Shown here: one piece after another, positions 58,192 to 64,000 of the stretch
Layout: each line of letters opens with the position of its first letter
How positions within the stretch are numbered: position 1 is the first letter of the stretch
Source of the DNA: Symbiodinium natans
Taxonomy: Eukaryota > Sar > Dinophyceae > Suessiales > Symbiodiniaceae
Length of the DNA: 64,000 bases
Direction: 5' to 3'
NCBI GenBank assembly: GCA_905221605.1
Contig: CAJNDS010002635.1
Coordinates: 127,001-191,000, forward strand
Program-made: the position numbers and the translations under genes
Notes under the pieces: model-generated
Seen by the model: only the letters and a program-made list of their open reading frames with translations
Databases searched by the model: none
Told to the model about the DNA's origin: nothing

Positions 58192-60078
58192 GGGGGGGAG
58201 GGGGGTTTCGGGTTCTAGGGTTGTAGGGTTTGGAGATCATCCTTAGAGGTTGAGGGTTTTGGGGTTTAGGGGTTTAGGGCTTTTGGGGTTTTGGGGTTTA
58301 GGGTTTTAGGGTGTTTAGGGGTTTAGGGTTTTAGGGTTGTAGGGTTGTAGGGTTTCAGAGCAGTTCATATGAGCTTCCGAGTGGCTTCATTTTTTTTTCG
58401 GGCGGGGGGGGGGGGGGGGGGGGCAAAGGAAGTTGCCAGGTTTGATGAAGATTCGTCTAACCCCACTTTCCGCATCTTGTGTGAGATCCATGCCTTCACC
58501 GACTTCACCAACCCAAAGAACACACCTGGCATCTTGCACATTGAGAAGTCCCCCGCCGTCCACCCTCTCACCCGAAACCTGGGGCTGCGGCTGCCCAGAG
58601 GGAGGAATGCCTGGAGCAGGCCGGAGGCATCTTAAGTCAGCCAAGTGAAAAAGGCCCTAAGCCCTAAGCCCTAAGCCCTAAGCCCTAAGCCCTAAGCCCT
58701 ACCTAAGCCCTAAGCCCTGCAAATCCTGAGAGCTCCAACCTCCCAGAGCCCTCAGCCCCCTTTAAAATCGGATGGCCTGTGGACTTGGGCGCGGCCGCAG
58801 CCTTCATGGAGCCACAGATTCTTGCGGGTTTAGGGTTTAGGGTTTAGGGTTTAGGGGCAACTTGCAGGGCGAAGGCCGGAAATCGAAGCAAGGAGTCGTG
58901 ACAAGAAGGGCCGGCGCGTAACCCGTCACAACCTGGGTTCCAGTAGGACCCTCAGACCACAAGCAACACGCATTATGCTTTGCGCCGCCTGCGCACGTGA
59001 CGCCCAAGGCTTCTGGGACTTCGGGTGCTCGGCTGCCCCTCGACTAAATGAACCCTAAAGGGGTTTATGGTTCATATACCTTAACAGGAGATATAATGTT
59101 AGTAGTATAGGGTATATGGCCCCACTTTTAGGGTTCATGTGGTCCTCCAAGGTGTCAGTCGTCTCCGTCACAAGTCACGTTGGCTCAGAGAGGCCCAACC
59201 AGGGTTGGATGCGGCGGGGGCGACAGCGAGTCGGCAAGCTCTGGGCTACGAGTCTCTCTCGCAGCCTTCAGGAGAAAATCTCTCAAGACGGGGGGCGTTG
59301 CAAAGAGAACGAAGAGCACACGCTCAGGCCTACATGGCTATTATACCCTATAACCCCTGAAAAGGGCCCTTTTATGGGGCTGGTTAGGGGATTACGAGGC
59401 CTAAAAGCCCATGCTGGCTCGCCCAAGAATGAGACGTGGTGCCTGACGTCGTCTAAGCAACAGCCGGAGTACCCCGGCCCCCGCCTGGGCTTCTGCAGCC
59501 AACTTCCGCGCCTCAACAGGTTTTTTCTAAGAGTGGAGGAAGCAAGAAAAAGCTCCAGGAGGGTTTTAGGGCTTAGGGCTTAGGGTTAGGATCCAGGGTT
59601 TAGGGTTTAGGGTTTCGTGCTCTGCTTCAATGCTGGCTGCGGTGGTGCTTCACTTGTTGGAGCAAGGGTTGAGGGTTTAGGGTTCAGGGCGAAATGCGCT
59701 TGATTCTCATGTCGGGCGCTTTGCGAACCATAGCCATAGTTTGCTTCTTGTAGGTCACTGTCCCACCTTTCACAAAGCTGTCTGAAACATCCTCTGGAAG
59801 GCAAGAGGAACTCTCCGAGGTCATCTGAGGTCGGTAGGATTGCAGCGAGGTTAGGGCCTAGGGCACTCCACAAGCCTATCAGTCGCGATGCTCCCCCTTT
59901 TACTAACAGTCCTTAAAATCGGAATTCTAATATGGGCCATGGGGGTTCCTATTTACTATAAGCCCTATTAAGGAGCTGCTACAAAACAGGGGGGACATCC
60001 AAGCCTATCAGACGAAAGTAAGGGGCCCCGGCCTCCTCCTCCCGCTTGGCTTCCTTTGCGAGACGCTGTGCTTTGGAC
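40765..60078 (-). CDS. long Gln/Met/Pro/Ala-rich coiled-coil protein gene, many short exons (model incomplete)
   Basis: Short minus-strand segments between 60.1 and 40.8 kb share one composition (Gln, Met, Leu, Pro, Ala) and mostly sit between AG and GT/GC bases. Best exons, high to low: 60078-60005, 59875-59691, ~54575-54527, 53264-53189, 52786-52696, 52031-51966, 51389-51347, 50091-50056, 49473-49420, 49180-~49106, 48210-47920, 46954-~46787, 46526-46480, 45729-45693, 44939-44882, ~44675-44628, 44543-~44475, 41872-41831, 41408-41352, 41081-41040, 40803-40765 (stop TAG). Example peptides: QQLLQEQQTLEKQAHEEM, AKLQQLRQQQEQ, VERNQLMQQMQLQPGARS, AALMQMYAGMMG. Several exons are exact codon multiples. 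Coiled-coil or low-complexity scaffolding is likely; the function is unknown. Whether all segments form one transcript is an inference, and order and phase are not closed throughout. A 5' exon at 60690-60627 is possible. Confidence 0.45.
40829..40927 (+). repeat. TTTAGGG array inside a predicted intron
   Basis: About fourteen units with GCTTAGG and TATAGGG variants in the first half. Confidence 0.95.
41202..41323. mobile_element. family A element
   Basis: CCTTGGGGAC and GTCCCCCAAGG ends, TC on both sides; lies between predicted exons of the Gln-rich gene. Confidence 0.8.
41419..41516. mobile_element. family G element, 4-bp target duplication CAAT
   Basis: Perfect inverted ends CTACTATTTGCTTAAGAACC and GGTTCTTAAGCAAATAGTAG, with CAAT at 41415-41418 and 41517-41520. 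It lies 10 bp from the acceptor of exon 41408-41352. A partial copy is at about 57851-57890. Confidence 0.85.
41595..41807. mobile_element. family A element split by a CCCTAAA array
   Basis: GGGGACAAAATGAACCCTGA left part and GTATATGACCCCAATTTTAG then CCCCAAGG right part. Ten heptamers lie between (41692-41765). Confidence 0.75.
41978..42184 (-). CDS. possible exon of unknown function
   Basis: The open stretch codes AAEAVDICAHVCDMLDDAFN and neighbours, a helical, non-Gln-rich sequence, between a family C element (42208-42305) and TTTAGGG/TTTATAGGG repeats. It may belong to the Gln-rich gene or to another; no family recognised. Confidence 0.35.
42208..42305. mobile_element. family C element
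   Basis: GGGGGTTTACGAACCAAGGG start, CCAAATAGTAGCATCCCCTT core, ATGAGGTACCCCTAACATCG end. Confidence 0.65.
42301..42406 (-). repeat. CCCTAAA array
   Basis: About fifteen uninterrupted units beginning at the right end of a family C element. Confidence 0.97.
42514..42681. mobile_element. family A element with duplicated interior
   Basis: CCTTGGGGAC and GTCCCCAAGG ends, TA on both sides. A short TTTAGGG run and a second copy of the TTAATAGGAGTTATAG part enlarge it. Confidence 0.85.
42722..42809. mobile_element. family D element
   Basis: GTGGGATGTTGCCCCTTTTA and AAGGGGGAACATCCCAA ends. Confidence 0.7.
43061..43239. mobile_element. family A element with nested TTTAGGG array
   Basis: CCTTGGGGAC and GTCCCCAAGG ends, AA on both sides. 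About nine heptamers fill 43166-43231 directly before the right end. Confidence 0.85.
43335..43427 (+). repeat. TTTAGGG array
   Basis: Two runs separated by GGGTTAAGGGTTAAGGG. Confidence 0.95.
43551..43670. repeat. TA microsatellite
   Basis: Several (TA)n tracts with TATC interruptions. Confidence 0.9.
43822..44005 (-). CDS. possible Ala/Pro-rich exon
   Basis: Very GC-rich. One minus frame codes Ala/Pro/Gln-rich sequence (AAPAAAPAAQPQPAGAAAAA), in keeping with the surrounding Gln-rich gene. All six frames are fairly open, so confidence is low. Confidence 0.3.
44135..44252. mobile_element. family D element
   Basis: TTGGGATGTTCCCCC and GGGGGAACATCCCAA ends are perfect inverted repeats. Flanks GGCTTGAGG and GCTTAGGGG suggest a decayed 8-9 bp duplication. 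Confidence 0.8.
44390..44475. repeat. GA then TA microsatellite
   Basis: GAGAGA tract followed by long (TA)n and TTTATA runs. Confidence 0.9.
44716..44830. mobile_element. family A element, probable minus-strand GA-AG intron
   Basis: CCTTGAGGAC and GTCCCCAAGG ends. On the minus strand it reads GAACCTTGGGG ... CTCAAG|GCAG between Gln-rich exons. Confidence 0.75.
44973..45110 (+). repeat. GAT/ATT trinucleotide low-complexity tract
   Basis: (GAT)n grading into AT-rich ATTATT/ATTGTT repeats, unlike the GC-rich surroundings. Confidence 0.85.
45398..45457 (+). repeat. TTTAGGG array
   Basis: Eight perfect units. Confidence 0.95.
45786..45876 (-). repeat. CCCTAAA array
   Basis: About twelve units, with one CCCTCAA variant. 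Confidence 0.95.
46166..46290. repeat. TA microsatellite followed by CG dinucleotide run
   Basis: (TA)n at 46170-46218, then alternating CGCGCGCACGCGCGCG at 46258-46288. An alternating C-G tract this long favours Z-DNA. Confidence 0.85.
46787..46954 (-). CDS. Gln-rich exon with a 49-bp tandem duplication
   Basis: Starts after CTCGGCAG|GTGACGCAG and codes LQRQLQTPQPPAIKQQLQQQ onward. A 49-bp unit is present twice (about 46783-46831 and 46832-46880). Because 49 is not a multiple of three, the second copy shifts the frame. A C run (46759-46780) follows. Confidence 0.45.
47370..47459 (-). repeat. CCCTAAA array with CCCTGAA start
   Basis: Three CCCTGAA units, then about nine CCCTAAA. Confidence 0.95.
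47920..48210 (-). CDS. Gln/Pro/Met-rich exon with pentapeptide repeats
   Basis: 97 codons after ACAG|TACATGGAC and before GGTACTTGG. Repeats of the AQPQM/VQPQV type give a 15-bp tandem period. Opposing Cys/Gly-rich frames on the plus strand are shadows of this repeat. Confidence 0.5.
48430..48565 (-). repeat. variant telomeric array (CCCTCAA then CCCTAAA)
   Basis: Six successive CCCTCAA units precede mixed CCCTAAA units. Confidence 0.92.
48788..48878. mobile_element. family D element
   Basis: TTGGGATGTTCCCCCTTCTA and AGTATAAGGGGGAACATCCC ends. Confidence 0.78.
49197..49293 (-). repeat. CCCTAAA array in a predicted intron
   Basis: About thirteen perfect units between exons 49473-49420 and 49180-49106. 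Confidence 0.96.
50152..50202 (+). repeat. TTTAGGG array
   Basis: Seven units upstream (minus sense) of exon 50091-50056. Confidence 0.95.
50904..50989. mobile_element. family B element with AA target duplication
   Basis: CCAGCATGGGCTTTTAGGGC left end and AGAGCCGATGTAGG right end; AA on both sides. Confidence 0.75.
51189..51286 (-). repeat. CCCTAAA array
   Basis: About thirteen units with an 8-bp CCCCTAAA slip near the middle, next to exon 51389-51347. Confidence 0.95.
51684..51963. repeat. CCCTAAA arrays around a family A element
   Basis: Array 51684-51762, family A element 51763-51894, array 51896-51963. The last unit abuts the donor of exon 52031-51966. Confidence 0.9.
51763..51894. mobile_element. 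family A element inside telomeric repeats
   Basis: CCTTGGGGAC and GTCCCCAAGG ends. Inserted in, or overgrown by, CCCTAAA repeats on both sides. Confidence 0.8.
52037..52170 (-). repeat. CCCTAAA array mixed with CCCTAAG units
   Basis: Runs of CCCTAAG alternate with CCCTAAA and one CCACCCCCAAA interruption. Confidence 0.93.
52230..52375. mobile_element. family D element with nested TTTAGGG array
   Basis: TTGGGATGTTCCCCC and GGGGGAACATCCCAA ends; the array fills 52268-52323. Flanks GGTTTAGG and GGTTTGGG are a near-perfect 8-bp duplication. Confidence 0.8.
53048..53188 (-). repeat. CCCTAAA array forming the start of an intron
   Basis: Twenty uninterrupted units, ending CCCTAAC at the splice donor of exon 53264-53189. 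Confidence 0.97.
53189..53264 (-). CDS. coiled-coil exon whose donor is the first base of a telomeric array
   Basis: The acceptor is TCCCAG|GCAGCAGC. The exon codes QQLLQEQQTLEKQAHEEM and on to AFEQ, and the donor is GAGCAG|GTTAGGGTTTAGGG. The following intron starts with about 140 bp of TTTAGGG repeat (plus strand 53048-53188). Confidence 0.55.
53496..53596. mobile_element. family C element
   Basis: GGGGGTTTTGCGAAAAGAAG start and CCCCAAATAGCAAGGATCCC core. Confidence 0.6.
53852..53961. mobile_element. family A element
   Basis: CCTTGGGACGAAATGAACCC left end; GGGTTCATTGCGTCCCCAAA right end. Confidence 0.7.
54112..54266 (+). repeat. TTTAGGG array with TTTATAGGG units
   Basis: Heptamers mixed with five nonamer TTTATAGGG units. 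Confidence 0.95.
54603..54647 (+). repeat. poly-T/poly-G junction
   Basis: About 23 T followed by about 22 G, leading into TTTAGGG repeats. Confidence 0.95.
54887..55084 (-). CDS. possible exon, hypothetical
   Basis: This minus frame reads WKGWGEIEIWPSTIEPWLLF and FHEVVEKSLRPKLHSL, an ordered-looking sequence unlike the Gln-rich exons nearby. No family recognised. Confidence 0.3.
   Translation of the reverse strand: MPGIPGGLEWKKFWKGWGEIEIWPSTIEPWLLFAFHEVVEKSLRPKLHSLRAISQQTPNHKDPSD
55613..55725. mobile_element. family A element, diverged
   Basis: ATTTGAGGACCAATTATGAG left end and CAGTCCTCAAGG right end. Confidence 0.65.
56137..56222. mobile_element. family C element
   Basis: TCCTACTAATTGGGGGTCC core, GGGGTCCCTG and CGTAAACTCCC end. 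Confidence 0.55.
56427..56548 (-). repeat. CCCTAAA array
   Basis: About seventeen units. Confidence 0.97.
56654..56755. mobile_element. family A element, right end decayed
   Basis: CCTTGGGGCACCAAAGGAAC left end; ACCCTTTTAAGAGTTCGTC right part. Confidence 0.6.
57085..57370 (+). repeat. longest TTTAGGG array in the window
   Basis: About forty units with single-base variants clustered near the right end. Confidence 0.97.
57461..57547 (+). repeat. telomeric array starting with GCTTAGG variant
   Basis: Four identical GGGCTTA units followed by canonical units. Confidence 0.95.
57958..58034 (-). repeat. CCCTAAA array
   Basis: Ten to eleven units. Confidence 0.96.
58153..58198 (+). repeat. poly-T/poly-G junction
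   Basis: About 18 T followed by more than 25 G, then G-rich TTTAGGG-like repeats. Confidence 0.95.
58387..58644 (-). CDS. possible exon, hypothetical
   Basis: The frame reads SGQPQPQVSGERVDGGGLLN and on to DLTQDAESGVRRIFIKPGN. The opposing plus frame is also protein-like (FRILCEIHAFTDFTNPKNTP), so strand is uncertain. A G run at 58403-58423 bounds it. Confidence 0.25.
   Translation of the reverse strand: MADLRCLRPAPGIPPSGQPQPQVSGERVDGGGLLNVQDARCVLWVGEVGEGMDLTQDAESGVRRIFIKPGNFLCPPPPPPRPKKK
58652..58719 (-). repeat. homogeneous CCCTAAG variant array
   Basis: About nine units of CCCTAAG with no canonical heptamer. Confidence 0.95.
59040..59152. mobile_element. family A element, left end lost
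   Basis: GACTAAATGAACCCTAAAGG start and GTGGTCCTCCAAGG right end. Confidence 0.65.
59329..59417. mobile_element. family B element
   Basis: CCTACATGGCTATTATACCC and CTAAAAGCCCATGCTGG ends. On the minus strand it ends ATGTAG-G, a possible acceptor. Confidence 0.7.
59691..60078 (-). CDS. two exons joined across a family D intron
   Basis: Exon 60078-60005 (SKAQRLAKEAKREEEAGAPY, then FRLI) joins exon 59875-59691 (LWSALGPNLAAILPTSDDLG onward) with the codon G|GC restored. The frame then runs 61 codons to a possible donor at 59690, where telomeric repeats begin. A second frame in the lower exon also looks protein-like (YRPQMTSESSSCLPEDVSDS), so the frame choice rests on the splice join. Confidence 0.5.
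59883..60002. mobile_element. family D element with perfect 9-bp target duplication
   Basis: GCCTATCAG lies at 59874-59882 and at 60003-60011. Ends TCGCGATGCTCCCCC and GGGGGGACATCCAA are diverged family D ends. On the minus strand the intron would be 60004-59876, using GC and AG that both lie inside the duplicated target. Confidence 0.8.
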
Positions 60079-60088
60079 CTCGGCCGTG

Positions 60089-60149
60089 GGGTTTAGGGTT
60101 TAGGGTTTAGGGTTTAGGGTTTAGGGTTTAGGGTTTAGGGTTTAGGGTT
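60089..60149 (+). repeat. TTTAGGG array
   Basis: Eight units just upstream (minus sense) of exon 60078-60005. Confidence 0.95.
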
Positions 60150-60255
60150 CAGCATCTCAAGTCCAAGCATTCACTAGTCAAGCAATTACTCCAGGAAAAT
60201 ACCCACCCGCCCAAAGAATCCCACAACATTAAGAAAATATTTCGCCTATAGAACG

Positions 60256-60333
60256 ACCTTGCCCAGTAAAAACATGACCTTGCCCAGCAAAAAATGACCT
60301 TGCCCAGTAAAAATATGACCTTGCCCAGTAAGG
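60256..60333 (+). repeat. tandem GACCTTGCCCAGTAAAAA repeat, 4 copies
   Basis: Four copies of a 20-22 bp unit with the spacer varying (ACAT, AAAAT, TAT). The array runs straight into TTTAGGG repeats at 60329. Confidence 0.9.
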
Positions 60334-60414
60334 GTTTAGGGTTTAGGGTTTAGGGTTTAGGGTTTAGGGTTTAGGGTTTAGGGTTTAGGGTTTAGGGTTT
60401 AGGGTTTAGGGGAA
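60329..60414 (+). repeat. TTTAGGG array
   Basis: About twelve perfect units. Confidence 0.97.
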
Positions 60415-60439
60415 ATGGGGGGGGGGGGGACTTCCATGA

Positions 60440-60620
60440 CCTTGGGGACGCACATGAACCCTAAAAGGGTTTAAATGTGTTCATGTTACCTTAATCGGAG
60501 TTATAGTAGTCAGGGTATATAACCCCAATTTTCGACCGTAGGGTTCATATTACCTTAATAGGAGTTATAGTAGTATAGAGTAGATGGCCCCAGTTTTCGG
60601 GTTTCATGTGGTCCCCAAGA
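60440..60620. mobile_element. family A element with internal duplication
   Basis: CCTTGGGGACGCACATGAAC left end and GTGGTCCCCAAG right end; GA on both sides. The TTAATAGGAGTTATAGTAGT part is present twice. Confidence 0.8.
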
Positions 60621-60626
60621 GAACTT

Positions 60627-60690
60627 ATGATAAAGCTCCGTTTTGTTTTTCGGAGCGATCCACGCCCTAAGGCAACCTGGCGGAGCCCCT
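60627..60690 (-). CDS. possible upstream exon of the Gln-rich gene
   Basis: Between an acceptor-like CCTAG at the edge of a telomeric array and a CATAA|GTTCTC donor, the frame codes APPGCLRAWIAPKNKTELYH. A family A element follows directly as the putative intron. Confidence 0.3.
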
Positions 60691-60692
60691 AG

Positions 60693-60786
60693 GTTTAGGG
60701 TTTAGGGTTTAGGGTTTAGGGTTTAGGGTTTAGGGTTTAGGGTTTAGGGTTTAGGGTTTAGGGTTTAGGGTTTAGGGTTTAGGGTC
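60693..60786 (+). repeat. TTTAGGG array
   Basis: About thirteen perfect units. Confidence 0.97.
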
Positions 60787-61394
60787 TATACCCCATGCCC
60801 TCATCGTTGCTTCCTCTCATGGCTGTAAGCAGTCAGGCTTGGCTCCACGAACTTCTGCTTTCAGAGCAGGCCCCTCACTATCCTCAACAAAGATCATAGG
60901 TTTCTGTAGCGTTGAAGGGCCACCACGGCAAGAAAGCATAACACAACAAGAGCGCCACGAAGCTTGGAACCAAATGCGGGGAAAAGGGTACCACTGGGCT
61001 CAAAGAAGTTTGGGATCCTCCTTCAAGATCCATTCTCGCATCTTTCAGCCTTGTCAGATGCCTCCACAGATCTTAGGCACGTACGCCTGACTTCCCCTTG
61101 CCTTTCGGTTGGGTTCTGGGTGTGTATAGTATATAAGAGGTATCTAAGGGTCCCCAATTAAGGGTCCATGCTAAGGACCATGAAACTGCCCAAAGACTAC
61201 AGAATCTTCAACTTCGCCGATCTTGTTCCTCAGCCACGCACACTTCGACGGCGCCTGCGCGCGCCCTGCACGCGGACACGTTGTGGGTGTTGAAACTGCG
61301 CACAATGGCAGCCCTAAACCCTATAAACCCTAAATGCTAGACTGGAAACCCTAAACCCTAAGCCCTCAGCCCTGAACACTGGCTGGGGGGCGCC

Positions 61395-61475
61395 ATATAG
61401 AAATATATATATATATACATATATATATATACATATGTATATATATATATTATATATATATACATGGGAGCTTAC
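61395..61475. repeat. TA microsatellite
   Basis: Long (TA)n tracts with CATATG interruptions. Confidence 0.9.
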
Positions 61476-61562
61476 GAGAATTAGGGACACCAAATTGAGA
61501 TCCCAAATAAAAGGATCCCCTTGTAGTAAGGACCCCAATAAGGTAATTTCGGAAACCCCGAA
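61476..61562. mobile_element. family C element
   Basis: ACGAGAATTAGGGACACC start, AAATAAAAGGATCCCCTTGT core, GGACCCCAATAAGG then TTTCGGAAACCCC end. Confidence 0.6.
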
Positions 61563-62709
61563 AATTTCACGAGCCTTCAATTCGGCACCTTGACTTTGTC
61601 CTGCTTTCAGAAGTTTTCCAGAAACAGCCAACCAAAGCAGAAGCCGCAGGCTAATAGGATACATGAGGTGTTTGTGCTTGTCTTGAACCTTATCATTGTG
61701 ATTCTTAAGCGCGAGGTTTTCGTGTGCCGGTAAACGAAGGCCGCTTCTTCTCTTAGCAGCTTGAAATCCCAACACCAGGCAAGTCCGAATTGACACACCC
61801 CCGAAACCCTAAACCGGCCCCTTCTGGCTCAGCGCTCGGCTCATCGCACTTCTGCCAGAAGCCTCGGATCAGTCCGGAGGGATGCGGCGGATAAGATGGG
61901 GGAACATGGGCAAGCCTCGGAATGGCTCAGGACTTGGGGCAAGCAGGAGTCTACGGAATGAACTGCCCTGCCAAGGAAAGACCTGAATGCATTCGGAGTG
62001 AAGCGAATGATTCGAACCCCGACAAAAAGTGGAAAGCTCCGGCTTTCTCCCCCCCCCACCACAAAACCAAAGGCGGGCCTCTGCTCTCATGATATAGGAA
62101 AATGAACAACATGATCCAGAACATACATGATGTAGTAAAGATATGTATGTACGTGTATACATGAAGGAGAATTCAAACAAATAAATCGCTAAATCTATTT
62201 TGGTTTTTTCAATATAACCGTTGTGAGTCGTGCAGCAGGCCACGCAAAAAGCCCCAAGACTGAGGCTTTCACCCTCCAAGATCTGGGTTAGCTTCTTGGG
62301 CTGCAGGTCCCGAGACCTGCACCAGGGAGGGTATTCTCCAAGAATCTTGGGGGACTCTCTTTCCTTCTTTCTTTCTTTCAGCGCACTTGATGCCTAGCGG
62401 CCGCCCAAAGGTTGCTGGGTTGTACGGTACACTCCTGTGGAGGTATATGGGGACTCTTCTTGTTCTTCTTCTCCTGGGCTTGAAGGACTAGGGAAGGGGA
62501 CTCTCTCTCGCGCAAACACCCACCGAGCTGGTGGTTTAGGGTTTAGGGTTTTTAGGGTTTATAGGGTTTAGGGTTTAGGCCGGGGCCTTTTCCAAAGCAT
62601 CCGGGCGACCGGCTCGCTCGGTGGAAGGACCTGGCAGAGCAAATTGTGCCGGAAGGCTTCCAGCCGTAGAGGGGCCTTCTTTGGACCGTGTGGTGGTTTT
62701 ACGAGATTT

Positions 62710-62740
<31 letters not shown>

Positions 62741-64000
62741 ACCTTATTTTGTGTCCTTAGAAGGGAACCCCTTATGGGATCCTAAACCCTAAAACCCTAA
62801 AAACCCTAAAAACCCTAAACCCTAAATCCTCCTTATTTGGGGGGTCTATATTAGGGGGGGGGGGGGAAGCATCGGGTGCTTGCGCGCCTTGGTGTTGCCC
62901 GGCTTCACGGAGACGGTCGTGCCCGTTGGGCTCGACCTCAGCTAGAGTGCGAGGTATATAACATATCTAACATGTACAACATACATAACATGTATATGTA
63001 TATATACGCACACACACACACACTTATATCTGTATATATGTATATAATGCGTTGTGCATGGCCTCAGATAGCTCTGAAAACCCTAACAGCCCTCCACCCG
63101 AACGAAGGCCCCAAAGAGGTCGGGGTGCCGACTTGTCAACGACGAAGCACCTCGGAATTCAGTGCGGCAGTCGGCCATCACTTGAGGCTTTGAGCTTGCA
63201 GCTCAAGGGCTAGAAGGATCCAAGTTGAAGGGGAGAGTTTCGAGAATCTAGCCAGATGAGAGGGCTTCCCCACCAACTTTAGGGCACCTCTTTTTTCTGG
63301 GAACTCTTGGAAAAGGGGGTGGTCGGGGGGGGGCGGGGGGGAAGGGGGATGCCCGCATGTAGCCAGGGGAGGCTCGAAGATGCGGGCCGCACATTGCAAG
63401 ATCGAGAGGGGCTACGACAGGAAGTCATGTGGCAAGGTGGCCTTCAAGACTGCTGTGGGTTTAGGGTCGAGGGTGTAGGTTTAGGGCTTCGGGTTCATGG
63501 GGTTTAGAATTTAGGGTCTATAGGGCTTAAGGTTTACGGTGAGGATGGGCCCCCCAAGCACGCACTTAAGCCTGATAACCTTATAGTTCCGGGTGGGCCA
63601 CCGCAGAACGTGACACGAATGAACCAACCTTCATCCACTTCCCACTTTTTGCCATGCGTACCTGGGTCAACGCCCAAACCCTGCCCTAAACCTTAAACCC
63701 TAAATAACCCTAAACCCTAAACGGTATTTCCGATGTAAACCCTAAAAACCCTAAACCCTAAAATCCCTAAATCCCAAAAGCCCGAAACCCTAAAAAAAAA
63801 ACCCTCGATTGGCAGCGCGGCTCGGAAAAAAAAGTTCAAGACCCCCAAAAAGTGTGAAAACCCTAAAAAAGCCTCAAAAGCCTGAAAACCCCAAAAAGCC
63901 TCAAAAGCCTAACAAACCTAAAACCCTAAAACCCTAAAACCCCGAAAAAAAAGCTTCGATTGGCAGGGCGGCTCGGGGAAGAAGTTCAAGAGGTCCGCCA
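61563..64000. other. stretch without a supported gene
   Basis: Contains a T/G homopolymer (62707-62740), CA/TA repeats (62955-63050) and, at 63660-63960, degenerate CCCTAAA/CCCTAAAA units with AAAAAGCC repeats. A GGCAGGGCGGCTCGG-like phrase recurs at 63810 and 63962. Open frames have no recognisable domain. Confidence 0.45.

Noticed and set aside
3293..63960. Open frames ending in NPKP, GFRV or LGTK
   Set aside because: NPKP and GFRV are translations of CCCTAAA/TTTAGGG repeats and LGTK is read-through into family A elements; they mark frame ends, not protein motifs.
1..64000. CRISPR array
   Set aside because: The regular repeats are telomeric heptamers without spacers; genome features are eukaryotic.
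1..64000. tRNA, rRNA or spliced-leader genes
   Set aside because: Scanning by eye found no convincing cloverleaf, rRNA core or spliced-leader sequence; a covariance-model search would be needed to be certain.

Overview
This looks like nuclear DNA from a dinoflagellate. Symbiodiniaceae or another suessialean is the likeliest group, but the species cannot be fixed from sequence alone. Four things support this: dense interstitial arrays of the plant-type telomere heptamer TTTAGGG/CCCTAAA in both orientations, copia-like and other retrotransposon gag genes of the kind abundant in dinoflagellates, genes cut into very short exons, and introns with GA-AG and GC-AG as well as GT-AG ends. I found no rRNA, tRNA, CRISPR array or bacterial-style operon.

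Layout. 1-2.9 kb: minus-strand Ty1/copia-type gag-protease, running off the left edge. 3.1-3.7 kb: C-rich low complexity and a head-to-head pair of telomeric arrays. 4.1-7.1 kb: an LTR-type element with two identical 220-bp direct repeats around a frameshifted gag. 7-23 kb: mostly gene-poor, with telomeric arrays, small inverted-repeat elements and one segmental duplication of about 0.5 kb. 23.8-28.7 kb: the best gene, on the minus strand, with an N-terminal region resembling an ADP-ribosyltransferase fold followed by about 18 kinesin-light-chain-type TPRs. 28.7-40 kb: scattered elements and three fragmentary minus-strand coding ends. 40.8 to about 60.1 kb: a long minus-strand mosaic of short exons for a Gln/Met/Pro/Ala-rich coiled-coil protein, with telomeric arrays and small elements between exons. 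60.6-64 kb: repeats with no supported gene.

Central observation. The TPR gene has 12 introns that can be placed to the base, because splicing restores the TPR repeats codon by codon. Ten are copies of one short inverted-repeat element (family A, CCTTGGGG...CCCCAAGG, core about 115 bp), one belongs to family C, and one contains a family B-like element. The ends follow a simple rule: the host exon supplies a G, the first base of a 2-bp target duplication makes the donor GT, GA or GC, and the element's terminal AAG supplies the acceptor AG. Seven introns are GA-AG, three GT-AG and two GC-AG. Both orientations of the element are used. A fourth family (D, TTGGGATG ends, 9-bp target duplication) can be read as a GC-AG intron in the long Gln-rich gene, and there both splice sites would lie inside the duplicated target. 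These are introners. Introner-like elements are already known from dinoflagellates, but these families and the way target-site duplications dictate non-canonical donors are worth attention. Telomeric heptamer arrays are repeatedly nested inside these same elements, and in at least one case the array itself begins an intron (GTTAGGG).
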